Part shown: piece after piece, positions 7,789-20,300 of the stretch
Position numbering within the stretch: the stretch's first letter is position 1
Layout: each line of letters begins with the position of its first letter
Source: Flavobacterium sp.
GTDB taxonomy: Bacteria; Bacteroidota; Bacteroidia; Flavobacteriales; Flavobacteriaceae
Length of the DNA: 64,000 nt
Assembly: GCF_004295795.1 (NCBI RefSeq)
Contig: NZ_SEBR01000002.1
Coordinates: 140,280 to 204,279 of the forward strand
Direction of reading: 5' to 3'
The notes under the pieces: model-generated
Told to the model about the DNA's origin: nothing
What the model saw: the letters and a program-made list of their open reading frames with translations, nothing else
The model's database searches: none
Made by a program: the position numbers and the translations under genes

Positions 7789-8166
7789 ATGGCAGATTTG
7801 AAACAATTCGCAGAACAATTAGTTAACCTTACAGTAAAAGAAGTTAACGAACTTGCTACAATCCTTAAAGACGAGTACGGAATCGAGCCTGCAGCTGCTG
7901 CTGTAGTTGCTGGTCCAGCTGCTGGTGGTGGTGATGTTGCCGCTGCAGAAGAGCAAACAGAATTCACTGTAGTATTGAAAGATGCTGGTGCTTCTAAACT
8001 TGCTGTAGTAAAAGCAGTTAAAGAACTTACTGGTCTTGGTTTGAAAGAAGCTAAAGATCTAGTTGATGCTGCTCCATCAAACGTAAAAGAAGCAGTCTCT
8101 AAAGACGAAGCTGAAGGTTTGAAAAAATCTTTGGAAGAGGCTGGAGCTGTAGTTGAGCTTAAGTAA
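7789..8166 (+). CDS. rplL: 50S ribosomal protein bL12 (L7/L12)
   Basis: Flexible stalk protein that recruits translational GTPases; 125 residues. The N-terminal dimerisation domain ([21 protein letters not shown]) is followed by an Ala/Gly-rich hinge (residues 36-54) and the C-terminal factor-binding domain with [20 protein letters not shown] and [17 protein letters not shown]. Codon bias is strong, as in tuf. It is preceded by a 127-base spacer in which I see no clear promoter, and followed by a hairpin with a short T-run before rpoB, consistent with several-fold higher expression of L12 than of RNA polymerase. Confidence 0.98.
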   Translation: MADLKQFAEQLVNLTVKEVNELATILKDEYGIEPAAAAVVAGPAAGGGDVAAAEEQTEFTVVLKDAGASKLAVVKAVKELTGLGLKEAKDLVDAAPSNVKEAVSKDEAEGLKKSLEEAGAVVELK

Positions 8167-8189
8167 GCCCAACCGCTTTATATAAGCTA

Positions 8190-8231
8190 GGTTTAGGCCT
8201 TGGGAACGCTCCCAAAGGCCTAAACCATTTT
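8190..8231 (+). terminator. Attenuator/terminator between rplL and rpoB
   Basis: GGTTTAGGCCTT pairs with AAGGCCTAAACC, with GGGA/TCCC inside, followed by ATTTTT. A very stable stem with a short T-run that would limit read-through into rpoB. Confidence 0.75.
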
Positions 8232-8239
8232 TCGTATAA

Positions 8240-8247
8240 TAAATTTG
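8240..8247 (+). promoter_or_regulatory. Candidate -7 element for rpoBC (TAAATTTG)
   Basis: An exact TAnnTTTG box just behind the rplL hairpin and 186 bases upstream of rpoB. No TTG lies at the expected -33 distance, so it is only a candidate. If used, rpoB would have a leader of about 180 nt (8254-8433) with no gene in it. Confidence 0.4.
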
Positions 8248-8433
8248 AGGTCAGATTTTTTGGCCGATGCGTTTAGGATCCGAAAAACTTTTTGCCCGAA
8301 TACGAAGAAAAAAAATGGACAAATCTGCTTTCGGTCCGTTTTTAAAGATGTCTCGGGTCTAAAAAAAGAAAGTAAAGATTCAGAGTGTTTTACACAAAAA
8401 CTACTTTTTTTTAAATCAAAATTTTGTCTATTG

Positions 8434-11400
8434 ATGATAACAAATCAGAATGAAAGATTGAATTTTGCCTCCACTAAGAACATCCCGGCATACCCGGATT
8501 TCCTCGATGTTCAGGTAAAATCTTTCAAGGACTTTTTCCAGCTGGAAACCAAATCCGACGAAAGAGGCAACGAAGGTCTCTACAACACTTTCATGGAAAA
8601 CTTTCCAATCACTGATACAAGAAATCAGTTCGTATTGGAATTCCTCGATTATTTTGTCGACCCACCGCGTTATAGCATTCAGGAATGTATAGAAAGAGGT
8701 CTGACGTACAGCGTGCCGTTGAAAGCACGTCTGAAATTGTACTGTACAGATCCGGAACATGAAGATTTTGAAACGATAGTGCAGGATGTGTACCTCGGTA
8801 CCATTCCTTACATGACGCCAAGTGGTACATTTGTTATCAATGGCGCCGAACGTGTGGTTGTATCACAGCTTCACCGTTCACCTGGCGTTTTCTTTGGGCA
8901 GTCTTTCCACGCCAACGGAACGAAACTTTACTCTGCAAGGGTAATTCCGTTCAAAGGTTCTTGGATCGAATTCGCTACAGACATCAACAACGTGATGTAC
9001 GCCTATATCGACCGTAAAAAGAAATTGCCGGTCACGACGCTTTTCCGTGCCATCGGATTCGAGCGCGACAAGGACATCCTTGAGATTTTCGACTTGGCCG
9101 AAGAGATCAAAGTTTCCAAAACCGGTCTTAAAAAATATGTCGGAAGACGTCTTGCCGCACGTGTCTTGAACACTTGGCACGAGGATTTCGTTGATGAAGA
9201 TACGGGCGAAGTTGTCTCTATCGAGCGCAACGAGATCATCCTTGATCGCGACACCATTATCGATAAGGACAATGTTGAAGAGATCATCGAATCTAACGTG
9301 AAATCTATCCTTTTGCACAAAGAAGATGCAAACCAGGGAGATTACGCGATCATTCACAACACGCTTCAAAAAGACCCGACGAACTCGGAGAAAGAAGCTG
9401 TTGAGCACATCTACCGTCAATTGCGTAACGCAGAACCGCCTGATGAGGAAACAGCACGCGGAATCATCGAGAAGTTGTTCTTCTCCGATCAGCGTTACAA
9501 CCTTGGTGAAGTAGGTCGCTACAGAATGAACAAGAAGTTGAATCTTGATATTCCAATCGAAAAGCAGGTCTTGACGAAAGAGGATATCATCACGATAGTA
9601 AAATACCTTATCGAGCTCATCAACTCCAAAGCGGAAATCGATGATATCGACCACTTGTCAAACCGTCGTGTACGTACAGTTGGGGAGCAACTTTCCCAGC
9701 AGTTCGGAGTAGGTCTTGCCCGTATGGCCAGAACGATCCGTGAGCGTATGAACGTTCGTGACAACGAGGTGTTTACGCCAATCGATTTGATCAACGCGAA
9801 AACACTTTCGTCGGTAATCAACTCATTCTTCGGTACCAACCAGCTTTCGCAGTTCATGGACCAGACGAATCCACTTGCCGAGATCACGCACAAGCGTCGT
9901 CTTTCTGCACTTGGACCAGGCGGTTTGTCACGTGAGAGAGCAGGATTTGAGGTTCGAGATGTTCACTACACGCACTACGGTCGTTTGTGTCCGATCGAAA
10001 CTCCCGAAGGTCCGAACATTGGTTTGATCTCTTCGCTTTCGGTTTATGCCAAAGTAAACGGAATGGGCTTTATCGAAACGCCGTACCGCGAGGTAGTCAA
10101 CGGTAAAGTAGATTTGGCTTCAGAGCCGATTTATTTGTCTGCCGAAGAAGAAGAAGGAAAGTTGATCGCTCAGGCAAACATCGAAATGGAAAACACAGGA
10201 ACGATCACTGCCGAGCGTGTCATTGCACGTGAAGAAGGTGACTTCCCGGTCGTTGAACCGACAGTTATCCACTATACCGACGTTGCTCCTAACCAGATCG
10301 CCTCGATTTCCGCATCGCTTATCCCATTCTTGGAACACGATGATGCGAACCGTGCGTTGATGGGATCGAACATGATGCGTCAGGCCGTGCCGTTGTTGCG
10401 TCCTGAAGCTCCGATCGTAGGAACAGGTCTTGAAAGACAAGTCGCTTCCGATTCCCGCGTTCTGATCAACGCCGAGGGAGACGGAACCTGCGTATACGTT
10501 GATGCACAGATCATCACGATCAAGTACGACCGCACCGACGAGGAGCGTTCAGTATCTTTCGATCCGGATGAGAAAACGTACCAACTCATCAAATTCCGCA
10601 AAACCAATCAAAGTACTTCAATCAACCTTAAGCCGATCGTCCGCAGAGGCGACCGCGTGAAACTTGGTCAAGTGCTTTGCGAAGGCTATGCAACCCAAAA
10701 CGGTGAGCTTGCTCTTGGCCGTAACCTTCAGGTGGCGTTCATGCCTTGGAAAGGTTACAACTTCGAGGATGCGATCGTGATCTCCGAGAAAGTTGTCCGT
10801 GAAGATATCTTCACCTCGATCCACGTTGACGATTATTCTTTGGAAGTGCGCGACACGAAATTGGGTAACGAAGAATTGACAAACGACATCCCGAACGTTT
10901 CCGAAGAGGCTACAAAAGACTTGGACGAAAACGGTATGATCCGCATTGGAGCGGAAGTGAAGCCGGGTGATATCCTTATCGGAAAAATCACTCCAAAAGG
11001 TGAATCTGACCCAACTCCGGAAGAGAAATTGCTTCGCGCGATCTTCGGTGACAAGGCCGGTGACGTGAAAGATGCTTCGTTGAAAGCTTCTCCATCGCTA
11101 CACGGTGTCGTACTCGACAAGAAATTGTTCGCAAGAGCCATGAAAGACAAGCGCAAACGCACCAAGGACAAAGACGATTTGGGCGCGCTTGAAATGGAGT
11201 TCGAAGTAAAATTCGTCGAATTGAAAGACAAATTGGTAGACAAGTTGTTCAACATCGTAAACGGGAAAACTTCGCAAGGAGTCATGAACGATTTGGGTGA
11301 GGAAGTACTTCCGAAAGGAAAGAAATACACGCTCAAGATGCTTCACGCCGTAGAAGATTTCGCTCACCTTTCAAAAGGTCAGTGGGTTGCCGACGACGAG

Positions 11401-12246
11401 ACGAACAAGCTTGTAAACGATTTGATCCACAACTATAAGATCAAGTTGAACGACTTGCAAGGTGCTTTGCGCCGTGAGAAATTCACGATTACTGTCGGTG
11501 ATGAATTGCCGGCGGGAATCCTGAAACTTGCCAAAGTCTACATCGCCAAGAAGCGCAAGCTCAAAGTAGGTGATAAGATGGCAGGACGTCACGGAAACAA
11601 AGGTATCGTAGCACGTATCGTTCGCGAAGAAGACATGCCGTTCCTCGAAGATGGAACTCCGGTAGATATCGTATTGAATCCGCTTGGTGTACCATCGCGT
11701 ATGAACATCGGACAGATTTACGAAACTGTACTAGGATGGGCAGGGAAGAAGACAGGACAAAAGTTCGCCACGCCAATTTTCGACGGAGCGTCTCTTGACC
11801 AGATCAATGCCTTGACCGATGAGGCCGGAATCCCGCGCTTCGGACACACTTATCTGTATGACGGAGGAACCGGAGAACGTTTCCACCAGCCAGCGACAGT
11901 CGGTGTGATCTACATGTTGAAACTTGGTCACATGGTTGACGATAAGATGCACGCGCGTTCTATCGGACCTTACTCACTCATTACGCAACAGCCGCTTGGT
12001 GGTAAAGCCCAGTTTGGTGGTCAGCGTTTCGGAGAGATGGAGGTTTGGGCGCTCGAAGCTTACGGTGCGTCGTCTACATTGCGTGAAATCCTGACAGTGA
12101 AGTCGGATGATGTAATAGGACGTGCCAAGACTTATGAAGCTATCGTGAAAGGTGAGACCATGCCAGAGCCTGGATTGCCTGAATCGTTCAACGTATTGAT
12201 GCACGAGCTAAAAGGTCTCGGACTCGATATCCGTTTGGAAGAGTAA
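8434..12246 (+). CDS. rpoB: DNA-directed RNA polymerase subunit beta
   Basis: Catalytic core subunit of RNA polymerase; 1270 residues, the size typical of flavobacteria. The start [13 protein letters not shown] is chosen because family members begin this way; the frame stays open 63 codons further upstream, but that stretch is basic and low-complexity with no family resemblance. Landmarks: [18 protein letters not shown]; the rifampicin pocket [20 protein letters not shown] followed by LSAL, with the resistance positions equivalent to E. coli D516, H526 and S531 unchanged; [13 protein letters not shown]; the [10 protein letters not shown] active-site region; and a C-terminal [18 protein letters not shown] that packs on beta'. 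rpoC follows after 110 bases. Confidence 0.99.
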   Translation: MITNQNERLNFASTKNIPAYPDFLDVQVKSFKDFFQLETKSDERGNEGLYNTFMENFPITDTRNQFVLEFLDYFVDPPRYSIQECIERGLTYSVPLKARLKLYCTDPEHEDFETIVQDVYLGTIPYMTPSGTFVINGAERVVVSQLHRSPGVFFGQSFHANGTKLYSARVIPFKGSWIEFATDINNVMYAYIDRKKKLPVTTLFRAIGFERDKDILEIFDLAEEIKVSKTGLKKYVGRRLAARVLNTWHEDFVDEDTGEVVSIERNEIILDRDTIIDKDNVEEIIESNVKSILLHKEDANQGDYAIIHNTLQKDPTNSEKEAVEHIYRQLRNAEPPDEETARGIIEKLFFSDQRYNLGEVGRYRMNKKLNLDIPIEKQVLTKEDIITIVKYLIELINSKAEIDDIDHLSNRRVRTVGEQLSQQFGVGLARMARTIRERMNVRDNEVFTPIDLINAKTLSSVINSFFGTNQLSQFMDQTNPLAEITHKRRLSALGPGGLSRERAGFEVRDVHYTHYGRLCPIETPEGPNIGLISSLSVYAKVNGMGFIETPYREVVNGKVDLASEPIYLSAEEEEGKLIAQANIEMENTGTITAERVIAREEGDFPVVEPTVIHYTDVAPNQIASISASLIPFLEHDDANRALMGSNMMRQAVPLLRPEAPIVGTGLERQVASDSRVLINAEGDGTCVYVDAQIITIKYDRTDEERSVSFDPDEKTYQLIKFRKTNQSTSINLKPIVRRGDRVKLGQVLCEGYATQNGELALGRNLQVAFMPWKGYNFEDAIVISEKVVREDIFTSIHVDDYSLEVRDTKLGNEELTNDIPNVSEEATKDLDENGMIRIGAEVKPGDILIGKITPKGESDPTPEEKLLRAIFGDKAGDVKDASLKASPSLHGVVLDKKLFARAMKDKRKRTKDKDDLGALEMEFEVKFVELKDKLVDKLFNIVNGKTSQGVMNDLGEEVLPKGKKYTLKMLHAVEDFAHLSKGQWVADDETNKLVNDLIHNYKIKLNDLQGALRREKFTITVGDELPAGILKLAKVYIAKKRKLKVGDKMAGRHGNKGIVARIVREEDMPFLEDGTPVDIVLNPLGVPSRMNIGQIYETVLGWAGKKTGQKFATPIFDGASLDQINALTDEAGIPRFGHTYLYDGGTGERFHQPATVGVIYMLKLGHMVDDKMHARSIGPYSLITQQPLGGKAQFGGQRFGEMEVWALEAYGASSTLREILTVKSDDVIGRAKTYEAIVKGETMPEPGLPESFNVLMHELKGLGLDIRLEE

Positions 12247-12264
12247 ACCTGAGTTATAAGATTT

Positions 12265-12316
12265 GAGTATTGGGATAAGTCTTCGGACACTTCTCAGTAC
12301 TCTTATCTGAATACTC
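12265..12316 (+). other. Imperfect hairpin between rpoB and rpoC
   Basis: GAGTATT (12265-12271) pairs with AATACTC (12310-12316) and GATAAG (12274-12279) with CTTATC (12302-12307). There is no T-run, so it is more likely an RNA processing or stability element than a terminator. Confidence 0.5.
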
Positions 12317-12356
12317 ACTACTCTAAGGACAACTTTCAATTTAAAGATCAGTTATT

Positions 12357-15300
12357 ATGACAATGAATAACAGAAAAGATAAGAATACAACAATCAAAAG
12401 GTTCGATAAGATCTCTATCGGTCTTGCTTCTCCGGAGTCAATCCTGGCAGAATCGAGAGGAGAGGTTTTGAAGCCTGAAACCATCAACTACCGTACGCAC
12501 AAACCAGAGCGTGACGGCTTGTTCTGTGAGCGTATCTTCGGACCTGTGAAGGATTTCGAATGTGCCTGCGGAAAATACAAGCGCATCCGATACAAAGGAA
12601 TCGTTTGTGACCGATGCGGAGTGGAAGTCACCGAGAAGAAAGTGCGTCGCGACAGAGTCGGACACATCAATCTTGTCGTGCCTATCGCCCACATTTGGTA
12701 TTTCCGTTCGCTTCCGAACAAAATCGGATACATCTTGGGTCTTCCTTCGAAGAAACTCGACATGATCATCTATTACGAGCGTTACGTCGTGATCCAGGCA
12801 GGTATTGCCAAGCATCCTGACGGAGAAACGCTTACGAAACTCGACTTCCTTACAGAAGAAGAATACCTGAACATCCTCGATACGCTTCCGCAAGACAACC
12901 AATATCTTGACGATAACGACCCTAACAAGTTCATCGCCAAAATGGGAGCAGAGTGTATCATGGATTTGTTGGCGCGCACCGATCTTGACAGCTTGTCTTA
13001 TGACTTGCGTCACTCGGCGAACAACGAAACTTCGAAACAACGTAAGACTGAGGCGTTGAAGCGTCTCCAGGTTGTGGAATCTTTCCGCGATGCCAACCAA
13101 AACCGCGAAAACCGTCCGGAGTGGATGATCATGAAGGTCGTTCCGGTCATCCCGCCAGAATTGCGTCCGTTGGTGCCGCTTGATGGTGGTCGTTTCGCAA
13201 CTTCCGATTTGAACGATTTGTACCGTCGCGTCATCATCCGCAACAACCGTTTGAAGCGTCTTATGGAGATCAAAGCTCCAGAAGTCATCCTTCGAAACGA
13301 AAAGCGTATGTTGCAGGAATCAGTGGATTCACTATTCGACAACACGCGTAAAGCATCGGCAGTCAAGACTGAATCGAACCGTCCTTTGAAATCCCTTTCG
13401 GATTCCCTGAAAGGAAAACAAGGTCGTTTCCGTCAGAACTTGCTTGGAAAACGTGTCGATTATTCTGCACGTTCGGTAATCGTCGTTGGGCCAGAATTGA
13501 AATTGTTCGAGTGCGGTCTTCCGAAAGACATGGCTGCCGAGCTATACAAGCCGTTCGTCATCCGTAAGCTCATCGAGCGCGGGATCGTCAAAACGGTAAA
13601 ATCTGCCAAGAAAATCATCGACAAGAAAGAGCCGGTAGTTTGGGACATCCTGGAAAACGTGATCAAAGGTCACCCAGTGCTCCTAAACCGTGCCCCTACT
13701 TTGCACCGATTGGGAATCCAGGCGTTCCAACCAAAACTTATCGAAGGAAAAGCGATCCAGCTTCACCCATTGGTTTGTACGGCCTTCAACGCCGATTTCG
13801 ATGGTGACCAGATGGCGGTTCACTTGCCACTTGGGCCAGAGGCGATCCTTGAAGCACAGCTTTTGATGCTTGCCTCACACAACATCCTCAACCCTGCGAA
13901 CGGTGCTCCAATCACTGTACCTTCACAGGACATGGTACTTGGTCTTTATTATATGACCAAAGAGCGTTTGTCGACTCCAGAAAAGAAAATTTTGGGCGAA
14001 GGACTTACTTTCTACTCTGCAGAAGAGTGTAACATCGCGTTGAACGAAGGACGTGTTGAGTTGAACGCACGCGTGAGAATCCGTGCGAAAGATTTCAACG
14101 AGAACGGAGAATTGGTATACAAACTGATCCAAACTACCGCAGGACGTGTCTTGTTTAACGAGGTAGTTCCGGAAGCAGCAGGTTATATCAACGACGTCTT
14201 GACCAAGAAAAACCTTAGAGACATCATCGGTCACATTTTGAGTGTAACCAATGTTCCTACGACGGCTGCCTTCTTGGACAACATGAAAGATATGGGATAC
14301 AAATTCGCCTTCACCGGTGGTTTGTCTTTCTCACTTGGTGATATCCGTATCCCGGAGCAAAAAGAGAAACTTATCGCCGACGCCCGCGAGCAGGTAGAAG
14401 GTATCTCTACGAATTACAACATGGGACTTATCACTAACAACGAACGTTACAACCAGGTTATCGACATCTGGACTTCTGCCAACGCGCAGTTGACGGAAAT
14501 GGCGATGAAGAATATCCGTGAAGACCAGCAAGGTTTCAACTCGGTTTATATGATGCTTGATTCCGGAGCCCGTGGTTCCAAAGAGCAGATCCGTCAGTTG
14601 ACAGGTATGCGTGGTTTGATGGCAAAGCCGAAGAAATCGACAGCCGGTGGTGGTGAAATTATCGAGAACCCGATCCTCTCCAACTTTAAGGAAGGTCTTT
14701 CGATCCTCGAGTACTTCATCTCAACTCACGGTGCGCGTAAAGGACTTGCGGATACGGCTTTGAAAACGGCCGATGCGGGTTACCTTACCCGTCGTCTCCA
14801 CGACGTTTCCCAAGACGTTATCGTAAACCAAGTGGATTGCGGAACGTTGAGAGGCGTCGAGATCACAGCCTTGAAGAAAAACGAGGAAATCGTGGAATCT
14901 CTTGGTGAGCGTATCTTAGGACGCGTGGCACTTCAGGACGTAGTGAACCCGTTGAACAACGAAATCCTTGTTCATGCAGGTGAGCAAATTACCGAAGCGA
15001 TCGTCAAAGCTATCGAGGAATCTCCGGTTGAGGCCGTTGAAACCCGTTCGCCTCTAACTTGCGAATCCCACAAAGGAATCTGCGCGAAATGCTACGGACG
15101 TAACCTTGCCACAGGCCGTATGACCCAAAAAGGAGAAGCTGTCGGTGTAATTGCAGCACAGTCAATTGGTGAGCCTGGTACACAGCTTACACTTCGTACC
15201 TTCCACGTTGGTGGTGTTGCTGGTGGATTGTCTGAAGAATCGAGCATCGTCGCAAAATTCGGTGGACGCGTTGAAATCGAAGACCTCAAAACAGTAAAAG

Positions 15301-16664
15301 GAGACGATTCAGAAGGCAATGTTGTCGACATCGTAATCTCTCGTTCTACAGAATTGAAGTTGGTTGACACGACTACAGGAATTCTATTGAGTACACATAA
15401 CATTCCTTACGGATCGAGCATTTTCGTAAAAGACGGTGATACTGTCGACAAAGGTGCCGTGATCTGTAAATGGGATCCATACAACGGAGTTATCATCTCT
15501 GAGTTTACGGGTAAAGTAGCTTACGAAGATCTCGAACAAGGTCAATCTTACCAAGTAGAGATCGATGAGCAGACAGGTTTCCAGGAGAAAGTGATTTCTG
15601 AAGGACGTAACAAAAAGCTCATCCCGACGCTTTTGATCTACGGAAAAGACGGTGAATTGATCCGTTCTTACAACTTGCCTGTCGGAGCTCACCTTATGGT
15701 AGACGACGGAGAGAAGATCAAGGCCGGAAAAATCCTCGTGAAGATTCCGCGTCGTTCGTCAAAAGCGGGCGATATCACCGGAGGTCTTCCGCGTATTACC
15801 GAGCTTCTTGAGGCGCGTAACCCATCGAACCCAGCCGTGGTTTCTGAAATCGACGGTGTGGTTTCTTTCGGAAAGATCAAACGTGGTAACCGCGAGATCG
15901 TGATCGAGTCAAAATTCGGTGACATCCGCAAATACCTTGTGAAACTTTCGAACCAGATCCTGGTTCAGGAGAATGACTTTGTAAAAGCGGGTATGCCACT
16001 TTCTGACGGAGCGATCACTCCGGAAGACATCTTGAGAATCCAAGGACCGTCTGCAGTACAGCAGTATTTGGTGAACGAGATCCAGGAAGTTTACCGTTTG
16101 CAAGGGGTTAAGATCAACGACAAGCACTTTGAGGTTGTCATCCGTCAGATGATGCGCAAAGTACAGGTTCAGGATCCGGGAGACACATTGTTCCTTGAAG
16201 ACCAATTGATCCACACGAAAGATTTCCTTATCGAGAACGATAAATTGTATGGAATGAAAGTCGTGGAAGATGCCGGAGATTCAGACAACCTGAAACCGGG
16301 CCAGATCGTTACGCCACGTGATCTTCGCGACGAAAACTCGTTGTTGAAGCGAAACGACAAGAACCTTGTTGTGGCTCGTGAGGCAATCGCGGCTACGGCA
16401 ACTCCGATCCTTCAAGGTATCACACGTGCTTCCTTGCAGACCAAGTCCTTCATCTCGGCGGCTTCCTTCCAGGAAACTACCAAAGTATTGAACGAAGCTG
16501 CCGTTGCAGGTAAAGTCGATACACTGGAAGGCTTGAAAGAGAACGTCATCGTTGGACACAGAATTCCTGCGGGAACAGGTATGCGCGAGTATGACAACCT
16601 TATCGTAGGTTCGAAAGAAGACTACAATGAGATGATGGCTAACAAAGAAGAATACAATTATTAA
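12357..16664 (+). CDS. rpoC: DNA-directed RNA polymerase subunit beta'
   Basis: Catalytic core subunit carrying the active-site Mg; 1435 residues. Seen: the N-terminal [17 protein letters not shown], the zinc ribbon C-A-C-G...VCDRCGVEV (about residues 64-84), the [12 protein letters not shown] catalytic aspartate loop, the bridge/trigger-helix region with [10 protein letters not shown], and the second zinc site with C-G-T-L and [13 protein letters not shown]. The C-terminus ends in a short acidic tail. ATG at 12357 is followed by another in-frame ATG at 12363, so the first two residues are uncertain. A DUF3467 gene starts two bases after the stop codon, so the two are surely cotranscribed. 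Confidence 0.99.
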   Translation: MTMNNRKDKNTTIKRFDKISIGLASPESILAESRGEVLKPETINYRTHKPERDGLFCERIFGPVKDFECACGKYKRIRYKGIVCDRCGVEVTEKKVRRDRVGHINLVVPIAHIWYFRSLPNKIGYILGLPSKKLDMIIYYERYVVIQAGIAKHPDGETLTKLDFLTEEEYLNILDTLPQDNQYLDDNDPNKFIAKMGAECIMDLLARTDLDSLSYDLRHSANNETSKQRKTEALKRLQVVESFRDANQNRENRPEWMIMKVVPVIPPELRPLVPLDGGRFATSDLNDLYRRVIIRNNRLKRLMEIKAPEVILRNEKRMLQESVDSLFDNTRKASAVKTESNRPLKSLSDSLKGKQGRFRQNLLGKRVDYSARSVIVVGPELKLFECGLPKDMAAELYKPFVIRKLIERGIVKTVKSAKKIIDKKEPVVWDILENVIKGHPVLLNRAPTLHRLGIQAFQPKLIEGKAIQLHPLVCTAFNADFDGDQMAVHLPLGPEAILEAQLLMLASHNILNPANGAPITVPSQDMVLGLYYMTKERLSTPEKKILGEGLTFYSAEECNIALNEGRVELNARVRIRAKDFNENGELVYKLIQTTAGRVLFNEVVPEAAGYINDVLTKKNLRDIIGHILSVTNVPTTAAFLDNMKDMGYKFAFTGGLSFSLGDIRIPEQKEKLIADAREQVEGISTNYNMGLITNNERYNQVIDIWTSANAQLTEMAMKNIREDQQGFNSVYMMLDSGARGSKEQIRQLTGMRGLMAKPKKSTAGGGEIIENPILSNFKEGLSILEYFISTHGARKGLADTALKTADAGYLTRRLHDVSQDVIVNQVDCGTLRGVEITALKKNEEIVESLGERILGRVALQDVVNPLNNEILVHAGEQITEAIVKAIEESPVEAVETRSPLTCESHKGICAKCYGRNLATGRMTQKGEAVGVIAAQSIGEPGTQLTLRTFHVGGVAGGLSEESSIVAKFGGRVEIEDLKTVKGDDSEGNVVDIVISRSTELKLVDTTTGILLSTHNIPYGSSIFVKDGDTVDKGAVICKWDPYNGVIISEFTGKVAYEDLEQGQSYQVEIDEQTGFQEKVISEGRNKKLIPTLLIYGKDGELIRSYNLPVGAHLMVDDGEKIKAGKILVKIPRRSSKAGDITGGLPRITELLEARNPSNPAVVSEIDGVVSFGKIKRGNREIVIESKFGDIRKYLVKLSNQILVQENDFVKAGMPLSDGAITPEDILRIQGPSAVQQYLVNEIQEVYRLQGVKINDKHFEVVIRQMMRKVQVQDPGDTLFLEDQLIHTKDFLIENDKLYGMKVVEDAGDSDNLKPGQIVTPRDLRDENSLLKRNDKNLVVAREAIAATATPILQGITRASLQTKSFISAASFQETTKVLNEAAVAGKVDTLEGLKENVIVGHRIPAGTGMREYDNLIVGSKEDYNEMMANKEEYNY

Positions 16665-16666
16665 TC

Positions 16667-16981
16667 ATGTCTGATAACAATAATCAACAGCAAGGGCAAA
16701 TCAACATTGAGCTCGACGAGGCGACGGCACAGGGAATTTATTCCAATCTGGCCATCATCAACCACTCGGCATCTGAATTTGTCATCGATTATGTTTGTAT
16801 TATGCCTGGCACGCCAAAAGCCAAAGTAAAATCGAGAATTGTGCTCACGCCACAACACGCCAAGAGATTGCTCAAGGCTTTGGCAGAGAACATTCAAAGA
16901 TTCGAATCGGTCCACGGTGAGATCAAAGAGTTTGAACAAGCGCCCATTCCGTTGAACTTCGGTCCGGCGGGGCAAGCGTAA
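16667..16981 (+). CDS. DUF3467 family protein
   Basis: Function unknown; 104 residues, cytoplasmic, no membrane segment. The family pattern is clear: a Gln/Asn-rich start, INIELDEATAQGIYSNLA, the NHSASEFVIDYVCIMPG segment, AKVKSRIVLTPQHAKRLLKAL and an amphipathic C-terminal helix. It starts two bases after the rpoC stop and is followed by a terminator 16 bases downstream, making it the last gene of the RNA polymerase operon. This rpoC-DUF3467 linkage is recurrent in Bacteroidetes and suggests, without proving, a role connected with transcription. Confidence 0.85.
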   Translation: MSDNNNQQQGQINIELDEATAQGIYSNLAIINHSASEFVIDYVCIMPGTPKAKVKSRIVLTPQHAKRLLKALAENIQRFESVHGEIKEFEQAPIPLNFGPAGQA

Positions 16982-16997
16982 ACAAACCATATTCAGC

Positions 16998-17027
16998 AAA
17001 AGGCTTCGGGAAACCGGGGCCTTTTTT
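16998..17027 (+). terminator. Terminator of the rpoBC operon
   Basis: AAAAGGC pairs with GCCTTTT, with an inner CGG/CCG, and ends in a T-run. It marks the end of the core operon and the start of the surface-protein island. Confidence 0.8.
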
Positions 17028-17210
17028 GTTTGCGATAAATTCAGTACCCGATATTTTTTCCAAAGCCGAAAACCCTTTCGGAAAGGTATTTTTGTTCGGA
17101 TTTTCTTGCAAATCAAAACATTGGCAATAAGAGATACGTAATTTTTTGCCGTTGATTTTCCGCATTTGTCAACACGAAAACGTTGTAGTAAAGAGAACTG
17201 TAATATTTTT

Positions 17211-17242
17211 TTGCTAATGAATTGTTAATTTATATACTTTAG
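17211..17242 (+). promoter_or_regulatory. Probable promoter of the 1120-aa adhesin gene
   Basis: TTG at 17211-17213 and TACTTTAG at 17235-17242, 21 nt apart. The -7 box deviates from TAnnTTTG at one base (A for T), as do similar boxes before other adhesin genes here. Predicted 5' leader of about 100 nt with small hairpins (AGGC/GCCT, CTTG/CAAG). The rest of the 16982-17350 gap holds only the operon terminator. Confidence 0.55.
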
Positions 17243-17350
17243 CCGCGTGAAATCCGAAAGGTCCGTCCAACAGGCAATCGCCTGATAGTCTTGCCCCGAC
17301 AAGGAAGTTCCACAAAGATCACGTCCACTTAATTTAATTATTTGATTTGT

Positions 17351-20300
17351 ATGACTAAACTTTTACTCTCGATTAGCCGAGTGTGTTGCCTTGTCCTGCT
17401 CTTGTCAGGAATCGGTTCTTATGCACAATCGGCCGGGTTCAATGAGACTTTCGTCGTGTTGAACGTCAATGGCGGAGGCAACACCTACTACGACTTGCAA
17501 GCCGCTACAACCAATCCTGATCTTCAAGGCACGAACCTTGGGACTTTCTGTCAAGGATCTACCACAGGACTTGTCCTGAAAGGAGCCGAACACAAGGTTT
17601 ACAAATGCGGAGGATGCGACTTGTCAAGCACAAGAATCTACTACCGCGTTTACCTGACATCTGGCGCAGGCGGGACTTTCTCGAACAGTTCTTTGCCCTA
17701 TTCGTCCGGATTCAACAACGGATGCGGCGGAGCTGACCAAATCTGGTCAAACGCAGGATTGACAGTGAATTTGCTAAACGGACTTGCGGTCGGGAATTAC
17801 ACGCTCGAGGTCTATTCGGATGCAACTGTGACTTGCAACGGAGGAACGATCTACGCCGGAAACAACGGTGCCAACTACAAAGCGACTTTCACGGTAAGCG
17901 GCAACCAAACGTATTACGCGGATAACGACGGAGACGGTTTCGGAAACGCATCGGTTTCCCAAGTAAGATGTACGCCGCTTCCAGGTTGGGTTTTGAACAG
18001 CACGGACTGTAACGACAACAACTCGAGTGTTTACACATCAGGTTTGCTTTATATCGACAATGACGGCGACAGTTATAACGTCGGACAAATCACGGTTTGC
18101 TACGGCGCGACTGCTCCAAACGGTTATTCATTGACCACGAACGGATCGGACTGCGACGACAACAACAATGCAGTTTACAGAAGCGCGACACTTTTCGTCG
18201 ACATGGACGGCGATGGCTACCACGACGGATCGCAAACGATCTGCTACGGTGCGACTGTGCCGCAAGGTTACACTTCAGTCGACAATGGTTCAGACTGCGA
18301 CGATTCGAATGCCAATATCTGGAGAATGGGAACTTTCTACGTCGACGCGGACGGAGACGGTTTCAATACAGGTGAATCTGTGGATGTTTGCTACGGAAAC
18401 TCGAATCCTGAAGGTTATACTGACCAAGACATCGACATCGACTGTGATGACAGCGTTTTGCTTTACATTGACGCCGATGGTGACGGTTTCGGATCAAATA
18501 CATTTGCGGCTTGCGACGGCGTTACGAACAACGACGATTGCAACGACAACGACAATACGGTTCACGCCGGCGGAATCGCTTATTACGCTGACGCTGACGG
18601 AGACGGATATGGAAATCCAGACGATTCGATTTCAAGCTGCGTTCCGGTTGCGGGTTACGTGACTGTCAGCGGCGATTGCAATGACTTGAACAGCGCGGTG
18701 CATCCGGGTGCGGTCGAGATCTGCGACGGAATCGACAACGACTGTGACGGACTTGTCGATGGAGAAGATCCTAGCTTGTCCCTTGTCGGAACAACTACGT
18801 TTTATCAGGATTTGGATGCGGACGGATTCGGAAATCCTAACGTCTCAATCCAGACTTGTACACAACCACAAGGTTACGTGACGAACAATTCAGATTGCAA
18901 CGACAACCAATTGCGTTACGCAGATCTTGACAATGACGGTTTCGGATCGACTACTTTGGTAGCTTGCGGAGGCGTGACAAACAATACAGATTGCAACGAC
19001 AACCAATTGCGTTATGCCGATGTCGACAACGACGGTTTCGGATCGACTACTTTGGTGGCTTGCGGTGGCGTGACAAACAACTCAGATTGCAACGACAACC
19101 AGATCCAATATGCAGATCTTGACAACGACGGTTTCGGATCGTTGATTCAGGTTGCGTGTGGCGTGACAAACAACACAGATTGCAACGACGGAAATGTCAG
19201 CGTTTGGCAATCTGCAGCGCTTTATGTGGATAATGATGCCGACGGATACAACAACGGAACTACGCAAACGATCTGTTACGGATCGGTTGTTCCGGCTGGC
19301 TTTACGGCCTCGAACATCGGTTTGGACTGTAACGACAACAATGCGAACGTTTACCGAAGTGCGTCTTTGTTCGTTGATTTCGACGGAGACGGATACACTA
19401 CAGGTGCGACTGAAACTGTTTGTTACGGTGCGGCAATCCCTGTCGGATACACTACAACCAACATCGGGATCGATTGTAACGACACCAACGCGGCTATCAA
19501 TCCGGCAGCGACCGAAATTCCTGGCAACGGAATCGACGATAACTGCAACGGTCAGACAGACGAAGGCGGAGCGCCGGTTTTCACGCAAATCCTCGAATCG
19601 CAATGCGGAACGACTTTGCCGTCAATCAGCACGCACATTGGAGCGATCACGAAAAATCACGCTACGGGTTACCGTTTCCGCGTGACGAATCTTGCTACGA
19701 ACCAAGTTCAGGTTACGACCCGAACTTCGCCAAACTTCCAGTTGACGTCTCTTGGTTCTTACGATTACGCGACGACTTACCAGATTGAAGTGGAAATCGC
19801 GATCTCAGGAAACTGGGCGGGACAATACGGAGCGCCTTGTAATGTTTCGACTCCGGCAATTGCTGGTTCGGGCGGCGCATCGGCAATCAATCCATCACAA
19901 TGTGGAGCGACTTTGGCTTCGATTAGCACTTTGATTGCGACAACGAGTTTGCAAAACGTTACCGGCTACCGTTTCAGAATTACCGATACGAACACCAATC
20001 AGGTGCAAACCATCGACAGATCGCTTCATTGGTTCGCTTTGACCATGTTGAACACTTTCAACTACGGAACGACTTACTCAATAGAAGTTGCCATGAAGAC
20101 AACAGGTGCTTACGGAAACTACGGAACGCCTTGTTTCGTGAGTTCGCCGGTTGTTCCAACTTTGGTAAACTGCGATTACGTGGCTCCGAATCCTGGTACT
20201 TTCATCCCGACTGTAAGCTTGAACCGCGTAACATCTTACCGTTTCGAAATCACGAGCTTCACAGATTTCACTACGCTTGTACTTGACAAACCTTACCACT

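Noticed and set aside
8245..8433. Possible 63-residue N-terminal extension of RpoB
   Set aside because: The family begins at MITNQ; the extension is Lys/Phe-rich and overlaps the candidate -7 box region.
9750..9960. Ala instead of E. coli Ser522 in the rifampicin region of RpoB
   Set aside because: Neighbouring resistance positions are wild type and the Ala is probably normal for this phylum; not evidence of resistance.
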